A DNA stretch of 64,000 bases from an uncultured Pseudomonadales bacterium (lineage in GTDB: Bacteria; Pseudomonadota; Gammaproteobacteria; Pseudomonadales; Cellvibrionaceae): assembly GCA_947488935.1 (NCBI GenBank), contig CANLBN010000002.1, positions 434,001 through 498,000 on the forward strand, written 5' to 3'. How positions within the stretch are numbered: position 1 is the first letter of the stretch; each line of letters begins with the position of its first letter. Below the pieces are notes generated by a model. That model saw nothing but the letters and a program-made list of their open reading frames with translations, was not told the DNA's origin and did not search any database. The position numbers and the translations under genes are program-made. Below, piece after piece: positions 20,438-30,385 of this stretch.

Positions 20438-21184
20438 CTATTGCTGGGTGAAGCGTAAGTTGCGATAAAAAGAAACTGCGCTTGCGCCCGTATTATCGGC
20501 ATCGGTCATGACGGCAATACCTGTAATATTGTCGATATCTTCGCCAAAGTAGCGTGCTAAGTCTTTTTTAAGGTTTCTTTTCTCCGATAGCCACTGCTGG
20601 CTATTAGCCTCTCCATTTTGTAGCGATAACATCACAACAGCATTAGTGTAAGGGTTTTTCCAGCTACTTAGTGGCACGGAGTTGCTTGACCATACATAGG
20701 TAAGTGCTCGCGGGAAAATACTCCCACTTTTACTGGCAATAGCAATATAAACACGGGCAGGGAAGTCATCTCCTTTACGGTCACGTTCATTGCTGTGTTT
20801 GTAGGTGTTAGTTATTTTCCAATCCCATTGAATAAATGGCGTTTGAGTTAGGTCTATATCGGCAACTTTATAGAGCATAGAGGCGCTGGCATCCGCACTC
20901 GCTTTTAAGACCTCCCCACTTCCAGTATCACTATTATCAAGAATTTGGTAGTGAGTTGAGCCTGCAAATATACGCTCTTGCCAATCACCATCACTGAATA
21001 AAATAGACGTTTCCGTCTGAGTGCTTATTGTAGTTGTTTGATCTTGAGGGCTACTATCACTGTTGTTGCGTTCTATCGTACTGCAAGCACTAACAAGCAG
21101 TAGTAACGAAAAGCCTATTACTCTAGCCCACATAGTATGGGGTGTACTTGTTTGCGCAGGTACTAATGTATCCAAGTTTTGCAT
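20438..21184 (-). CDS. DUF3047 lipoprotein
   Basis: Predicted lipoprotein with a DUF3047 domain of unknown function. A lipobox LLVSAC places the lipid-modified cysteine near residue 34. The domain runs from about residue 70 with IQWDWKI, RKGDDFPARVYIAIAS, LTYVWSS and the C-terminal GIAVMTDADNTGASAVSFYRNL, all family marks. The ATG at 21184 leaves 17 extra residues before the signal peptide. The ATG at 21133 (MWARVIGFS) would give a conventional one, and neither has a good ribosome-binding site. It is divergent from prpE, and operator-like palindromes lie in the shared gap, so both may answer to one regulator. Confidence 0.78.
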   Translation of the reverse strand: MQNLDTLVPAQTSTPHTMWARVIGFSLLLLVSACSTIERNNSDSSPQDQTTTISTQTETSILFSDGDWQERIFAGSTHYQILDNSDTGSGEVLKASADASASMLYKVADIDLTQTPFIQWDWKITNTYKHSNERDRKGDDFPARVYIAIASKSGSIFPRALTYVWSSNSVPLSSWKNPYTNAVVMLSLQNGEANSQQWLSEKRNLKKDLARYFGEDIDNITGIAVMTDADNTGASAVSFYRNLRFTQQ

Positions 21185-21210
21185 AGTTATATCGTTCTTT
21201 GGTTTCTTAT

Positions 21211-21294
21211 ATTGTCGACAATATATACTAATGTCGACTATTTTATTGCTTATAAGTCATTAAAATTGCTTTCATTGTAAACATTGTCAACAAT
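21211..21294. promoter_or_regulatory. Operator cluster upstream of prpE
   Basis: Three related sites lie between the divergent DUF3047 and prpE genes. They are a perfect palindrome ATTGTCGACAAT (21211-21222), a partial copy centred on GTCGAC (21233-21238), and ATTGT-CA-ACAAT (21283-21294). Centres are 19 and 53 bases apart. This form suits a dimeric GntR/FadR-type repressor, and the gntR-family gene inside the prp locus (23385) is the obvious candidate. I recall near-identical sites for GntR-type PrpR regulons, but I could not check this. Confidence 0.6.
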
Positions 21295-21477
21295 TTGTGT
21301 TTTAATAGCTTATAGCTTGTGAGTCATTCTTTATTGTAGAAAGTTCCTCGCTCAAGAGTGCTAAGCCTACTATAACGAATGATCAAGCCAGTACAAAGTA
21401 CGGCGAGTGGAGCCAATTAACAATAAATCAATTAAATAAAGTACCACTAATAAGGTACAACAAATAATAGGTGGGTT

Positions 21478-23379
21478 ATGTCAGGTAATTATAATAAATC
21501 ATACGCGAAATCTATCTCCGACCCCGAGGCTTTTTGGGGTGATGCTGCCAAACAGGTTCAATGGGTCAAGCCTTGCGACAAAGTCCTCGATGACTCTAGG
21601 CCTCCTTTTTATCGGTGGTTTCGAGGTGGTGAACTTAATACCTGTTATAACGCAGTCGACTATCACTGCGAAACCGGTAGAGGTGACCAATTAGCCATTA
21701 TCTACGACAGCCCTGTTACCAATACTAAAAAAACCTTTACCTATAATGAGTTAAAAGATGTTGTTGCGCGCCTAGCTGGTGTGCTTAAAGCGCAAGGCGT
21801 TGAGAAGGGCGACCGCGTTATTATTTATATGCCAATGGTGGCTGAATCTGTCATTGGTATGTTGGCCTGCGCACGTATTGGTGCTGTACATTCTGTCGTA
21901 TTTGGTGGCTTTGCGGCGAAAGAGCTTGCAAGCCGTATCGATGATGCTGCTCCCAAAGTGATTTTGTCGGCATCTTGTGGCATTGAGCCCGGTAAAACCA
22001 TCGCCTACAAACCATTACTCGATGAAGCCATAGAGATTGCTACAGAAAAACCACAAAAAACACTGATATTGCAGCGTGAACAATTACCCGCCGACATGAT
22101 TGAAGGTAGAGATATCGACTGGCTAGAGGCTATTAGTAATGCAGAGCTTGCCGATTGCGTTACCGTTGCTGCAACTGACCCCCTTTATATTTTATATACC
22201 TCAGGTACTACAGGGCAGCCAAAAGGTATTGTTCGCGATAATGGCGGCCATGCGGTTGCCATGAAATGGACCATGAAAAATATCTACAACATCGAGCCGG
22301 GCAAAGTGTATTGGGCAGCATCCGATGTCGGTTGGGTAGTAGGCCATAGTTATATCTGTTATGGGCCATTACTTAATGGTAATACAACGGTTATCTATGA
22401 AGGTAAACCAGTAGGAACCCCAGACCCAGGTAGCTTTTGGCGTGTCATCGAAGAATATAATGTCGAAATCCTATTTACAGCCCCCACGGCTTTTAGGGCG
22501 ATTCGTAAAGAAGACCCTAATGGCGAATATATCAAAAAACATAATCTTTCCTCGCTTAAATCCCTCTTCTTTGCTGGCGAGCGCTGCGACTCAAACACAC
22601 TCGATTGGGCGGGCGAGCAGCTAGGAGTGCCGGTTATTGATCATTGGTGGCAAACCGAAACAGGCTGGGCGATTGCCTCTAATTGCTTAGGGATAGAGAG
22701 CTTCCCTATCAAACCTGGTTCGCCAACAAAAGCAGCCCCTGGCTACGATGTGCAGGTGCTCGACGAAGACGGCGAGCAAGTTACGAATGGCGATATTGGT
22801 GCTATTGCAATCAAGTTGCCATTACCGCCAAGCTCATTGGCAACGCTTTGGAATGCCGAGGACCGATATAAAAGTGCCTATCTTGATCGCTACCCAGGCT
22901 ATTACCTAACGGGTGATGCGGGTATGAAAGACGAGGATGACTATCTTTGGATCATGAGTCGTATCGACGATGTTATTAATATTGCAGGCCATCGTTTTTC
23001 GACAGGGGCTATTGAAGAAGTGTTATCGGCGCATCATTCCGTTGCCGAATGCGCAGTCTTTGGTGTTGCCGATAGTTTCAAAGGCGAGTTGCCAATGGGT
23101 CTTGTAGTGCTTAAGGCCAACGAAACCATTAGCGTAGAAGACTTGCAATCTGAACTTATTGCCATGGTACGTGAGCGTATTGGTGCAGTCGCTGCATTTA
23201 AATTGGTGACGCAAGTAAAGCGCTTACCTAAAACGCGCTCGGGCAAAATCTTGCGCAATACCATGCGCCAAATAGCCGATGGCAAAGAATGGAGCATGCC
23301 CGCAACCATCGACGACCCAACGATTTTAGATGAGATAAGCGAGGCATTGCAAAGCCTCGGTTATGCTCAAGCCAAGTAG
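21478..23379 (+). CDS. prpE: Propionate--CoA ligase
   Basis: Activates propionate with ATP and CoA to propionyl-CoA, the entry to the 2-methylcitrate cycle. The 633 residues match the acetyl/propionyl-CoA synthetase length. Visible marks are FRGGELNTCYNAVD near 50, the adenylate loop TSGTTGQPKGIV (about 241-252), WWQTETGW near 390 and the C-terminal PKTRSGKILR with the catalytic lysine. The FRGGELNTCYN and SKIDDVIN-like (SRIDDVIN) sections and gene context favour PrpE over Acs. It is the first gene of the prp locus; the regulator starts five bases after its stop. Confidence 0.93.
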   Translation: MSGNYNKSYAKSISDPEAFWGDAAKQVQWVKPCDKVLDDSRPPFYRWFRGGELNTCYNAVDYHCETGRGDQLAIIYDSPVTNTKKTFTYNELKDVVARLAGVLKAQGVEKGDRVIIYMPMVAESVIGMLACARIGAVHSVVFGGFAAKELASRIDDAAPKVILSASCGIEPGKTIAYKPLLDEAIEIATEKPQKTLILQREQLPADMIEGRDIDWLEAISNAELADCVTVAATDPLYILYTSGTTGQPKGIVRDNGGHAVAMKWTMKNIYNIEPGKVYWAASDVGWVVGHSYICYGPLLNGNTTVIYEGKPVGTPDPGSFWRVIEEYNVEILFTAPTAFRAIRKEDPNGEYIKKHNLSSLKSLFFAGERCDSNTLDWAGEQLGVPVIDHWWQTETGWAIASNCLGIESFPIKPGSPTKAAPGYDVQVLDEDGEQVTNGDIGAIAIKLPLPPSSLATLWNAEDRYKSAYLDRYPGYYLTGDAGMKDEDDYLWIMSRIDDVINIAGHRFSTGAIEEVLSAHHSVAECAVFGVADSFKGELPMGLVVLKANETISVEDLQSELIAMVRERIGAVAAFKLVTQVKRLPKTRSGKILRNTMRQIADGKEWSMPATIDDPTILDEISEALQSLGYAQAK

Positions 23380-23384
23380 AGCGA

Positions 23385-24131
23385 GTGAATAAGATGGAAT
23401 CACCTAGTGCTTTTTCCAGCGGTGTTCGACGAAGTCATCAGCCAGATACCGAAGGTGCCATAACTATTGCCGAGAGCGTTTTCAGGCAAATTCGCCAAGC
23501 TATTGTCGAGGGCTCTATTCCTACGGGGAGCAAAATTAGCGAACCCGAGCTTGCCAAAACCTATGGTGTGAGCCGTGGGCCATTGCGTGAGGCAATAGGG
23601 CGTTTAGAGGCTTGTAGTTTAGTAGTGCGTAAACCCAACGTGGGCGCGCGGGTTATGACTATGAGTAATGAGCAATTACTTGATATCTACTATGTTCGTG
23701 AAGCCTTAGAAGGCATGGCTGCACGTTTAGCGGCAACACAAATGAGCGATACAGAGATCGACAAGCTACGTGAGTTGCTGAGTATGCATGGTAGCGAGAT
23801 AGAGCAAGAACATGGGCAGGCGTATTTTCAAAAAGAAGGTGATCTTGATTTTCATTACAGAATCATCAAAGGCAGCAAGAACGAACGCCTCATTAATTTG
23901 TTATGCAATGACCTCTACTACCAAATGCGTCTTTATCGCTATCAATTTGGAATGCGTAGCCGCCGTGTGCCTAGAGCATACAACGAGCATGAATATATCG
24001 TCGATGCGATTGCTAATCGCGATGGCGAGATGGCCGAGTTACTTATGCGTTCGCATATTCGCTCGTCGCGCAAAAATATTGAGCAAATGCTAAAAGAAAA
24101 AGCGCTCGCCACAGGCAGCAATGCCAGTTAA
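23385..24131 (+). CDS. GntR/FadR-family regulator of the prp locus
   Basis: A 248-residue GntR-type repressor with an FCD ligand domain. The winged helix-turn-helix spans about 25-95 (SVFRQIRQAIVEGSIP, EPELAKTYGVSRGPLREAIGRL). The FCD domain has YYVREALEGMAARLAA, DFHYRIIKGSKN and HEYIVDAIANRD, with metal-binding aspartate and histidines. It sits between prpE and prpB in the same direction, unlike the sigma54-type PrpR of enterobacteria. Autoregulation through the palindromes upstream of prpE is likely; 2-methylcitrate is a plausible effector. The start is GTG at 23385, and ATG at 23394 is an alternative. Confidence 0.85.
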   Translation: MNKMESPSAFSSGVRRSHQPDTEGAITIAESVFRQIRQAIVEGSIPTGSKISEPELAKTYGVSRGPLREAIGRLEACSLVVRKPNVGARVMTMSNEQLLDIYYVREALEGMAARLAATQMSDTEIDKLRELLSMHGSEIEQEHGQAYFQKEGDLDFHYRIIKGSKNERLINLLCNDLYYQMRLYRYQFGMRSRRVPRAYNEHEYIVDAIANRDGEMAELLMRSHIRSSRKNIEQMLKEKALATGSNAS

Positions 24132-24173
24132 CCCTATTAATGAAAACGACATGAGCTGTAGCAGAGAATGACT

Positions 24174-25061
24174 ATGAAATCACAATCCCCCGGACAACGC
24201 TTTAGACAAGCGATTGAAGACGAACATCCACTACAGGTGGTCGGTGCTGTTAATGCATATTCTGCAAAACTCGCAGAAGCCTCTGGTTATAAAGCACTTT
24301 ATATATCCGGTGGAGGCGTAGCAGCTTCTTCCTGTGGTATTCCAGACCTCGGTATTACCTCCCTTGAAGATGTACTTATCGATCTTCGACGTATTACCGA
24401 TGTAACAGAGTTGCCGGTACTTGTTGATATCGATACAGGCTGGGGCGGCGCTTTTAATATTGCGCGTACGGTTAAATCGATGATCAAAGGTGGCGCCGCG
24501 GCAATACATATTGAAGACCAAGTCGCGCAAAAGCGCTGTGGACATCGCCCTAACAAAAGTATTGTTTCACAAGCTGAGATGGTCGATCGCATCAAGGCCG
24601 CAGTCGATGCAAAAACAGACGCTGATTTTGTCGTGATGGCACGTACCGATGCGCTCGCGGTAGAGGGCATGCAATCTGCTATTGATCGAGCCTGTGCTTG
24701 TGTCGAGGCAGGGGCCGATATGATCTTTCCAGAGGCAATGACAGAGCTTAGCCAATACCGGGAGTTTGTTGAGGCGGTTAAGGTCCCTGTACTGGCCAAT
24801 ATCACTGAGTTTGGTTCTACTCCTTTATTCACAACGCAAGAGCTGGCGAGTGCAGGTGTGAGCATGGCGCTTTACCCACTCTCGGCCTTTCGTGCCCAAA
24901 GCCGTGCCGCGTTAAATGTTTATCAGTCATTGCGCGAAAAGGGTACCCAGCAGGAGGTTGTTGAGATTATGCAGCCACGTATGGAGCTATACGATTATTT
25001 AGGCTATCACGAGTATGAACAAAAGCTCGATAACCTATTTGAGCAAGGCACCAAGCCTTAA
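24174..25061 (+). CDS. prpB: 2-methylisocitrate lyase
   Basis: Last step of the 2-methylcitrate cycle: splits 2-methylisocitrate into succinate and pyruvate. The product is about 295 residues, the usual length. It shows the isocitrate lyase superfamily marks: VDIDTGWGG with metal-binding aspartates, [17 protein letters not shown] with the catalytic cysteine loop, and [11 protein letters not shown]. The ATG at 24174 is preferred because AGAGA (24163-24167) lies six bases upstream. An ATG at 24168 overlaps the end of that site. It follows the regulator by about 40 bases. Confidence 0.94.
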   Translation: MKSQSPGQRFRQAIEDEHPLQVVGAVNAYSAKLAEASGYKALYISGGGVAASSCGIPDLGITSLEDVLIDLRRITDVTELPVLVDIDTGWGGAFNIARTVKSMIKGGAAAIHIEDQVAQKRCGHRPNKSIVSQAEMVDRIKAAVDAKTDADFVVMARTDALAVEGMQSAIDRACACVEAGADMIFPEAMTELSQYREFVEAVKVPVLANITEFGSTPLFTTQELASAGVSMALYPLSAFRAQSRAALNVYQSLREKGTQQEVVEIMQPRMELYDYLGYHEYEQKLDNLFEQGTKP

Positions 25062-25120
25062 AGTATTAATACCCAATTTATTATCAATATTATCTTTTAT
25101 TTATGAAAAAGGAGCACACC

Positions 25121-26281
25121 GTGACCGATTCTGCCCCCGTTGATTTGTCGAAAAAACCAAAAAAATCTGTAGCGCTTTCTGGCACCGTTGCAGGTAATAC
25201 TGCAATTTGTACAGTAGGTCGTACGGGTAATGACCTTAGCTACCGTGGCTACGATATTCTTGATCTTGCGAAAGACTGTGAGTTTGAAGAAATTGCTTAT
25301 TTATTGGTACATGAAAAGCTACCAAATGCTTCAGAATTAAGAGCTTACAAGCAAAAGTTAAAGTCAATGCGAGGCTTACCTGCTGCAGTTAAGCAAGCAC
25401 TAGAGGCCATTCCATCATCGGCACATCCAATGGATGTGATGCGTAGTGGTGTTTCTATACTAGGTACTTGCCTACCAGAGAAAGAAGAGCACCCCATCAA
25501 CGAAGCACGAGATATAGCAGACCGCTTAATGGCAAGCCTTGGTTCTATGCTGCTTTATTGGTATCACTTTGCCGTTAATGGCAAGCGTATCGACGTCGAG
25601 ACCGACGATGACTCCATCGGTGGACATTTTTTACATTTATTACACGGCCAAACACCTCAAGAATCTTGGGTAAAAGCCATGCATACCTCGCTCGTGCTTT
25701 ATGCCGAGCACGAATTTAATGCCTCTACCTTTACCTCTCGTGTTATTGCGGGCACCAACAGCGACATTTACTCAGCCATTACCGGTGCTATTGGGGCATT
25801 ACGTGGCTCTAAACATGGTGGTGCTAATGAAGTGGCCTTTGATATTCAAAGCCGCTACAACAATGCCGATGAAGCCGAAGCAGATATCCGCGCGCGCGTT
25901 GCCAATAAAGAAATTGTGATTGGCTTTGGTCACCCCGTGTATACCATCTCTGACCCTCGTAATAAGGTGATTAAGAAAATTGCCGAGGATTTATCGGCAG
26001 AGGAAGGCAATATGCGCCTGTACTCCGTTGCTGAGCGTTTAGAGAGCGTGATGTGGGATGCGAAGAAAATGTTCCCTAATCTCGATTGGTTTAGTGCGGT
26101 CAGCTATAACATGATGGGTGTACCAACAGCGATGTTTACGCCGTTATTTGTTATTTCGCGGGTATCGGGTTGGGCATCGCATATTATCGAGCAGCGTATA
26201 GATGGCAAGATTATTCGACCTAGCGCCAATTACACAGGTCCCGAAGATCAATCCTACGTACCGCTCGCTGCAAGAGAGTAA
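25121..26281 (+). CDS. prpC: 2-methylcitrate synthase
   Basis: Condenses propionyl-CoA with oxaloacetate to 2-methylcitrate. It is a citrate-synthase-fold enzyme of about 386 residues. Marks are [22 protein letters not shown] at the N-terminus, the [11 protein letters not shown] histidine region and [14 protein letters not shown], where 2-methylcitrate and citrate synthases hold the second histidine. The start is set at GTG 25121 because AAGGAG (25109-25114) stands six bases before it. The in-frame ATG at 25103 would bury that site within the coding region. It belongs to the prp gene run, 59 bases after prpB. Confidence 0.94.
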   Translation: MTDSAPVDLSKKPKKSVALSGTVAGNTAICTVGRTGNDLSYRGYDILDLAKDCEFEEIAYLLVHEKLPNASELRAYKQKLKSMRGLPAAVKQALEAIPSSAHPMDVMRSGVSILGTCLPEKEEHPINEARDIADRLMASLGSMLLYWYHFAVNGKRIDVETDDDSIGGHFLHLLHGQTPQESWVKAMHTSLVLYAEHEFNASTFTSRVIAGTNSDIYSAITGAIGALRGSKHGGANEVAFDIQSRYNNADEAEADIRARVANKEIVIGFGHPVYTISDPRNKVIKKIAEDLSAEEGNMRLYSVAERLESVMWDAKKMFPNLDWFSAVSYNMMGVPTAMFTPLFVISRVSGWASHIIEQRIDGKIIRPSANYTGPEDQSYVPLAARE

Positions 26282-26425
26282 ATAATCACACAGCTAAGGA
26301 TGGCTTGCCCATTGCTCAAGGAGGTAAGGCGAGCGTCAAGTATGTTTGGGTGACTGTGAGAGAAGTAATCAAGGGAAAATAAGTCAGGAAGACGTTTTCA
26401 ACGCAACTAAAAGAAAAGAGATGTT

Positions 26426-29014
26426 ATGAATAGCCAATATCGTAAGCCACTTGCCAATACCGAGCTTGATTACTTTGATACGCGCGCCGCGATAGAGGAT
26501 ATAGAACCGGGCAGCTATGCGAGCCTGCCTTATACCTCCCGTGTACTTGCCGAGCAATTAGTACGTCGTTGCAACCCAGCTATATTAACGGATTGCCTCA
26601 AACAACTTATTGAGCGCAAGCAAGACTTGGACTTCCCTTGGTACCCTGCAAGAGTGGTATGCCACGATATTTTAGGCCAAACGGCGTTGGTTGATCTCGC
26701 AGGCCTGCGCGATGCCATTGCCGACCAAGGCGGCGACCCTGCTAAGGTAAACCCGGTTGTACCCACACAGTTAATTGTTGATCACTCCCTTGCTGTTGAA
26801 TACGGCGGCTTTGATCCCGATGCATTTGAAAAGAATAGAGCCATCGAAGACCGTCGCAACGATGACCGTTTTCACTTTATCGAATGGACCAAAACCGCCT
26901 TTGAGAACGTCGATGTCATACCCGCGGGTAACGGCATCATGCACCAGATTAACCTCGAGAAAATGTCGCCAGTTATACAGGCGCGTGATGGTGTTGCCTT
27001 TCCAGATACTTGCGTAGGAACCGATAGCCATACACCGCATATTGATTGTTTGGGAGTGATTGCTATTGGCGTAGGCGGGCTAGAGGCCGAGAGTGTGATG
27101 CTTGGTCGTGCCTCGATGATGCGCCTACCCGATATTATTGGTGTAAAGCTTACGGGTAAGCGCCAGCCTGGTATTACAGCGACGGATATTGTTTTAGCGA
27201 TTACAGAGTTTTTACGCAATGAGCGTGTAGTCTCCTCTTACCTTGAGTTTTTTGGAGAGGGTGCAAAGGCACTGACCATTGGTGATCGTGCAACCATCTC
27301 GAATATGACACCAGAATTTGGTGCGACTGCGGCTATGTTTTATATCGATGAACAAACCATCGATTACTTAAAGCTTACGGGTCGCGAACCAGAGCAGGTT
27401 GCTTTAGTAGAACAATACGCGAAAGAGACCGGCCTATGGGCAGATACCTTAATGGATGTGCACTATGAGCGCGTACTTGAATTCGACTTATCCCGTGTTG
27501 GTCGCAATATGGCCGGCCCCTCAAACCCCCATAGGCGTTTGGCCACTAGCGATTTACATGTGCGTGGTATTGCCAAGCCTTGGGAGCAAAAAGAGGGTGA
27601 GCTACCCGATGGTGCAGTGATTATTGCAGCTATTACCAGTTGTACTAATACCTCTAACCCGCGTAACGTGGTTGCCGCAGGGCTTATTGCTCGCAAAGCC
27701 AACGAACTAGGTCTAGTACGCAAGCCTTGGGTTAAATCATCTTTTGCGCCGGGGTCTAAAGTGGCCAAGCTTTACCTCGAAGACGCAGGCCTACTGAGCG
27801 AGATGGAAAAACTCGGCTTTGGTATTGTGGCCTATGCCTGTACTACCTGTAATGGTATGAGCGGTGCGCTAGATCCTAAAATTCAAAAAGAAGTTGTCGA
27901 CCGTGACCTTTATACAACAGCAGTACTATCGGGTAACCGTAATTTTGATGGGCGTATCCACCCCTATGCCAAGCAAGCCTTTTTGGCATCGCCTCCATTA
28001 GTGGTTGCCTATGCCATTGCAGGTACCGTGCGCTTTGATATCGAGAAGGATGCTTTAGGTACAGATACCGAAGGTAAGCCCATCACTCTTAAAGATATCT
28101 GGCCGAGCGATGAAGAGATCGATGCTATTGTCGCTGCTAGTGTAAAGCCTGAGCAATTTAAACAGATTTACATCCCTATGTTTGATCTTGATGCTGGCGA
28201 AAAAGCAGAAAGCCCGCTCTATGATTGGCGAGCGCAGAGCACCTATATACGTAGGCCGCCTTATTGGGAGGGCGCATTAGCGGGTACGCGTGCTTTAAGT
28301 GGTATGCGGCCACTGGCAGTACTGGGCGATAACATCACAACGGACCATTTGTCACCGTCGAATGCGATTATGCTTGATAGTGCGGCGGGTGAGTATCTCG
28401 ACAAGATGGGTGTACCCGAAGAAGACTTTAACTCCTACGCAACACATCGTGGTGATCACTTAACAGCACAACGAGCCACCTTTGCTAATCCTAAATTACT
28501 GAACGAAATGGTAAGAGAAGAGGGAGGAGAGATTAAACAAGGCTCCCTCGCACGCATAGAACCCGAAGGCAAAGTCACGCGCATGTGGGAAGCGATTGAG
28601 ACCTATATGGAGCGTAAGCAACCCCTAATTATTGTTGCCGGTGCCGATTACGGGCAAGGCTCCTCGCGAGACTGGGCAGCCAAAGGTGTACGCCTTGCAG
28701 GGGTAGAGGTCATTGTTGCCGAAGGCTTTGAGCGTATTCATCGCACCAACCTGATTGGTATGGGGGTGTTGCCTGTTGAGTTTATGGCAGGCACTACACG
28801 GACTACGCTGGGGCTTGATGGTACAGAGAGTTACGATGTTATCGGTGAGCGCAAACCTCGTGCGAGCCTCACATTAGTTATCACTAGAGAAAGTGGCGAA
28901 AAACTCGAAGTACCCGTTACCTGTAGACTCGATACGGCAGAGGAAGTCTCTATTTATGAGGCGGGTGGGGTGTTGCAGCGCTTTGCACAGGATTTTTTAG
29001 AGAATAAGATATGA
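26426..29014 (+). CDS. acnD: Fe/S-dependent 2-methylisocitrate dehydratase AcnD
   Basis: Aconitase-family enzyme that dehydrates 2-methylcitrate toward 2-methyl-cis-aconitate in organisms lacking PrpD; it works with PrpF. The 862 residues hold the aconitase core with cluster ligands Cys406 (TSCTNTSNP), Cys472 and Cys475 (YACTTCNGMSG). The swivel domain follows with ADYGQGSSRDWAAKG near 740. GTDSHTPHIDCLGV and DNITTDHLSPSNAI are also typical. No prpD is present, so this is the AcnD/PrpF variant of the cycle. It lies 144 bases after prpC and ahead of prpF. Confidence 0.94.
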   Translation: MNSQYRKPLANTELDYFDTRAAIEDIEPGSYASLPYTSRVLAEQLVRRCNPAILTDCLKQLIERKQDLDFPWYPARVVCHDILGQTALVDLAGLRDAIADQGGDPAKVNPVVPTQLIVDHSLAVEYGGFDPDAFEKNRAIEDRRNDDRFHFIEWTKTAFENVDVIPAGNGIMHQINLEKMSPVIQARDGVAFPDTCVGTDSHTPHIDCLGVIAIGVGGLEAESVMLGRASMMRLPDIIGVKLTGKRQPGITATDIVLAITEFLRNERVVSSYLEFFGEGAKALTIGDRATISNMTPEFGATAAMFYIDEQTIDYLKLTGREPEQVALVEQYAKETGLWADTLMDVHYERVLEFDLSRVGRNMAGPSNPHRRLATSDLHVRGIAKPWEQKEGELPDGAVIIAAITSCTNTSNPRNVVAAGLIARKANELGLVRKPWVKSSFAPGSKVAKLYLEDAGLLSEMEKLGFGIVAYACTTCNGMSGALDPKIQKEVVDRDLYTTAVLSGNRNFDGRIHPYAKQAFLASPPLVVAYAIAGTVRFDIEKDALGTDTEGKPITLKDIWPSDEEIDAIVAASVKPEQFKQIYIPMFDLDAGEKAESPLYDWRAQSTYIRRPPYWEGALAGTRALSGMRPLAVLGDNITTDHLSPSNAIMLDSAAGEYLDKMGVPEEDFNSYATHRGDHLTAQRATFANPKLLNEMVREEGGEIKQGSLARIEPEGKVTRMWEAIETYMERKQPLIIVAGADYGQGSSRDWAAKGVRLAGVEVIVAEGFERIHRTNLIGMGVLPVEFMAGTTRTTLGLDGTESYDVIGERKPRASLTLVITRESGEKLEVPVTCRLDTAEEVSIYEAGGVLQRFAQDFLENKI

Positions 29015-29051
29015 TCTTTACCTTGATACATGTTCACCCCTCAAGGGGGTA

Positions 29052-29126
29052 CTGAGGCAAAGTGTACTCGCTCGATTATTTGCAATTGCAAACTCACTCG
29101 CTCCGTGCACTTTCGCCTTGTCTCAG
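29052..29126 (+). repeat. Imperfect long hairpin between acnD and prpF
   Basis: GGCAAAGTGTAC (29056-29067) pairs with GTGCACTTTCGCC (29105-29117) apart from one bulged base and a G-T pair, extended outward by CTGAG/CTCAG. In the loop is the perfect palindrome TTTGCAATTGCAAA (29079-29092). It could attenuate or stabilise the mRNA between the two genes. There is no T-tract. Confidence 0.5.
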
Positions 29127-29200
29127 GGAAAACCTCATACCTTCTTAGCTTTTATCTTTTAGGCTTATTTACCATTTGATCAGTAGTATTAGGAATTAGT

Positions 29201-30385
29201 ATGACTCATGCACCACAGATAAAAATACCTGCAACCTATATGCGTGGTGGCACCAGTAAGGGCACTTTTTTTAGACTGCAAGATTTACCAGCGTTTGCAC
29301 AAACCCCCGGTGAGGCCCGAGATAATTTATTGATGCGTGTTGTGGGCAGCCCAGACCCTTACGGTAAACATACCGATGGTATGGGTGGGGCGACATCGAG
29401 TACCAGTAAAGTGGTGATTGTCTCTAAAAGCGACAAAGCCGATCACGATGTAGATTATTTATTTGGACAAGTCGCCATCGATAAAGCCTTTGTCGATTGG
29501 AGCGGTAACTGCGGTAACCTCTCATCGGCCGTTGGCTCCTTTGCGGTAGAAAGTGGTTTGGTCGATAAACAACGCGTCCCTGCAAACGGCATGTGTGAAG
29601 TGCGTATTTGGCAGGCCAATATCAGTAAAACGATTATTGCCCATGTACCTATTAGCGAAGGTGTCGTACAAGAGACTGGGGATTTTGAATTAGACGGTGT
29701 GACCTTCCCGGCAGCCGAGGTAAAGCTCGACTTTATGGACCCAGCGGCCGAAGTTTTTCCAACGGGCAATACTACCGACGAGCTTGTATTACCTAATGAT
29801 GAATGCTTAGGCAGGCTAGCCGGCGTGACACTCACAACCACCATGATTAATGCCGGCATACCGACAATTTTTGTGAACGCCGCAGATATCGGCTATATAG
29901 GCAATGAGCTACAAGACGACATTAATAACGACGAACAAGCACTTGCTATGTTTGAGCGCATGCGTGCCTATGGTGCTGTGCAAATGGGTTTGATAAAACA
30001 CATCGACGAGGCAGCAAGCCGCCAACATACCCCCAAAATTGCCTTTGTTTCGCCACCCAAAAAATACATCGCCTCAAGCGGTAAAGTAATAAGCGAGGCC
30101 GATACACAACTACTCGTCCGCGCTTTATCCATGGGCAAACTACACCACGCCATGATGGGCACCGCAGCCGTTGCCATCGGCGTTGCTGCCGCTATCCCCG
30201 GCACACTCGTCAACCTCGCCGCCGGTGGGGGTGAGTGCGAAAAAGCCACCTTTGGGCATCCCTCGGGCACACTGACCGTTGGTGCAAGTGTGCTAAAAGA
30301 AAACGACCAATGGAAAGTGACCAAAGCAAGCATGAGCCGCAGCGCAAGAATACTGATGGAAGGGTGGGTGAGAGTGCCTGTGTAA
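29201..30385 (+). CDS. prpF: 2-methylaconitate isomerase PrpF
   Basis: Partner of AcnD, thought to isomerise 2-methyl-trans-aconitate to the cis form so the cycle can proceed. The 394 residues carry the family marks PATYMRGGTSKGTFF at the N-terminus, DGMGGATSSTSKV near 65, SGNCGNLSSAVGSFA around 104-117 and GHPSGTL near 345, typical of the diaminopimelate-epimerase-like PrpF fold. It is the last gene of the prp run, 186 bases after acnD with a hairpin between. An accessory region begins directly behind it. Confidence 0.93.
   Translation: MTHAPQIKIPATYMRGGTSKGTFFRLQDLPAFAQTPGEARDNLLMRVVGSPDPYGKHTDGMGGATSSTSKVVIVSKSDKADHDVDYLFGQVAIDKAFVDWSGNCGNLSSAVGSFAVESGLVDKQRVPANGMCEVRIWQANISKTIIAHVPISEGVVQETGDFELDGVTFPAAEVKLDFMDPAAEVFPTGNTTDELVLPNDECLGRLAGVTLTTTMINAGIPTIFVNAADIGYIGNELQDDINNDEQALAMFERMRAYGAVQMGLIKHIDEAASRQHTPKIAFVSPPKKYIASSGKVISEADTQLLVRALSMGKLHHAMMGTAAVAIGVAAAIPGTLVNLAAGGGECEKATFGHPSGTLTVGASVLKENDQWKVTKASMSRSARILMEGWVRVPV

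Noticed and set aside
24299..24865. Long antisense ORF of 188 codons over prpB
   Set aside because: It is a low-complexity serine/alanine/threonine-rich shadow of the well-supported prpB frame, with no ribosome-binding site or family match.
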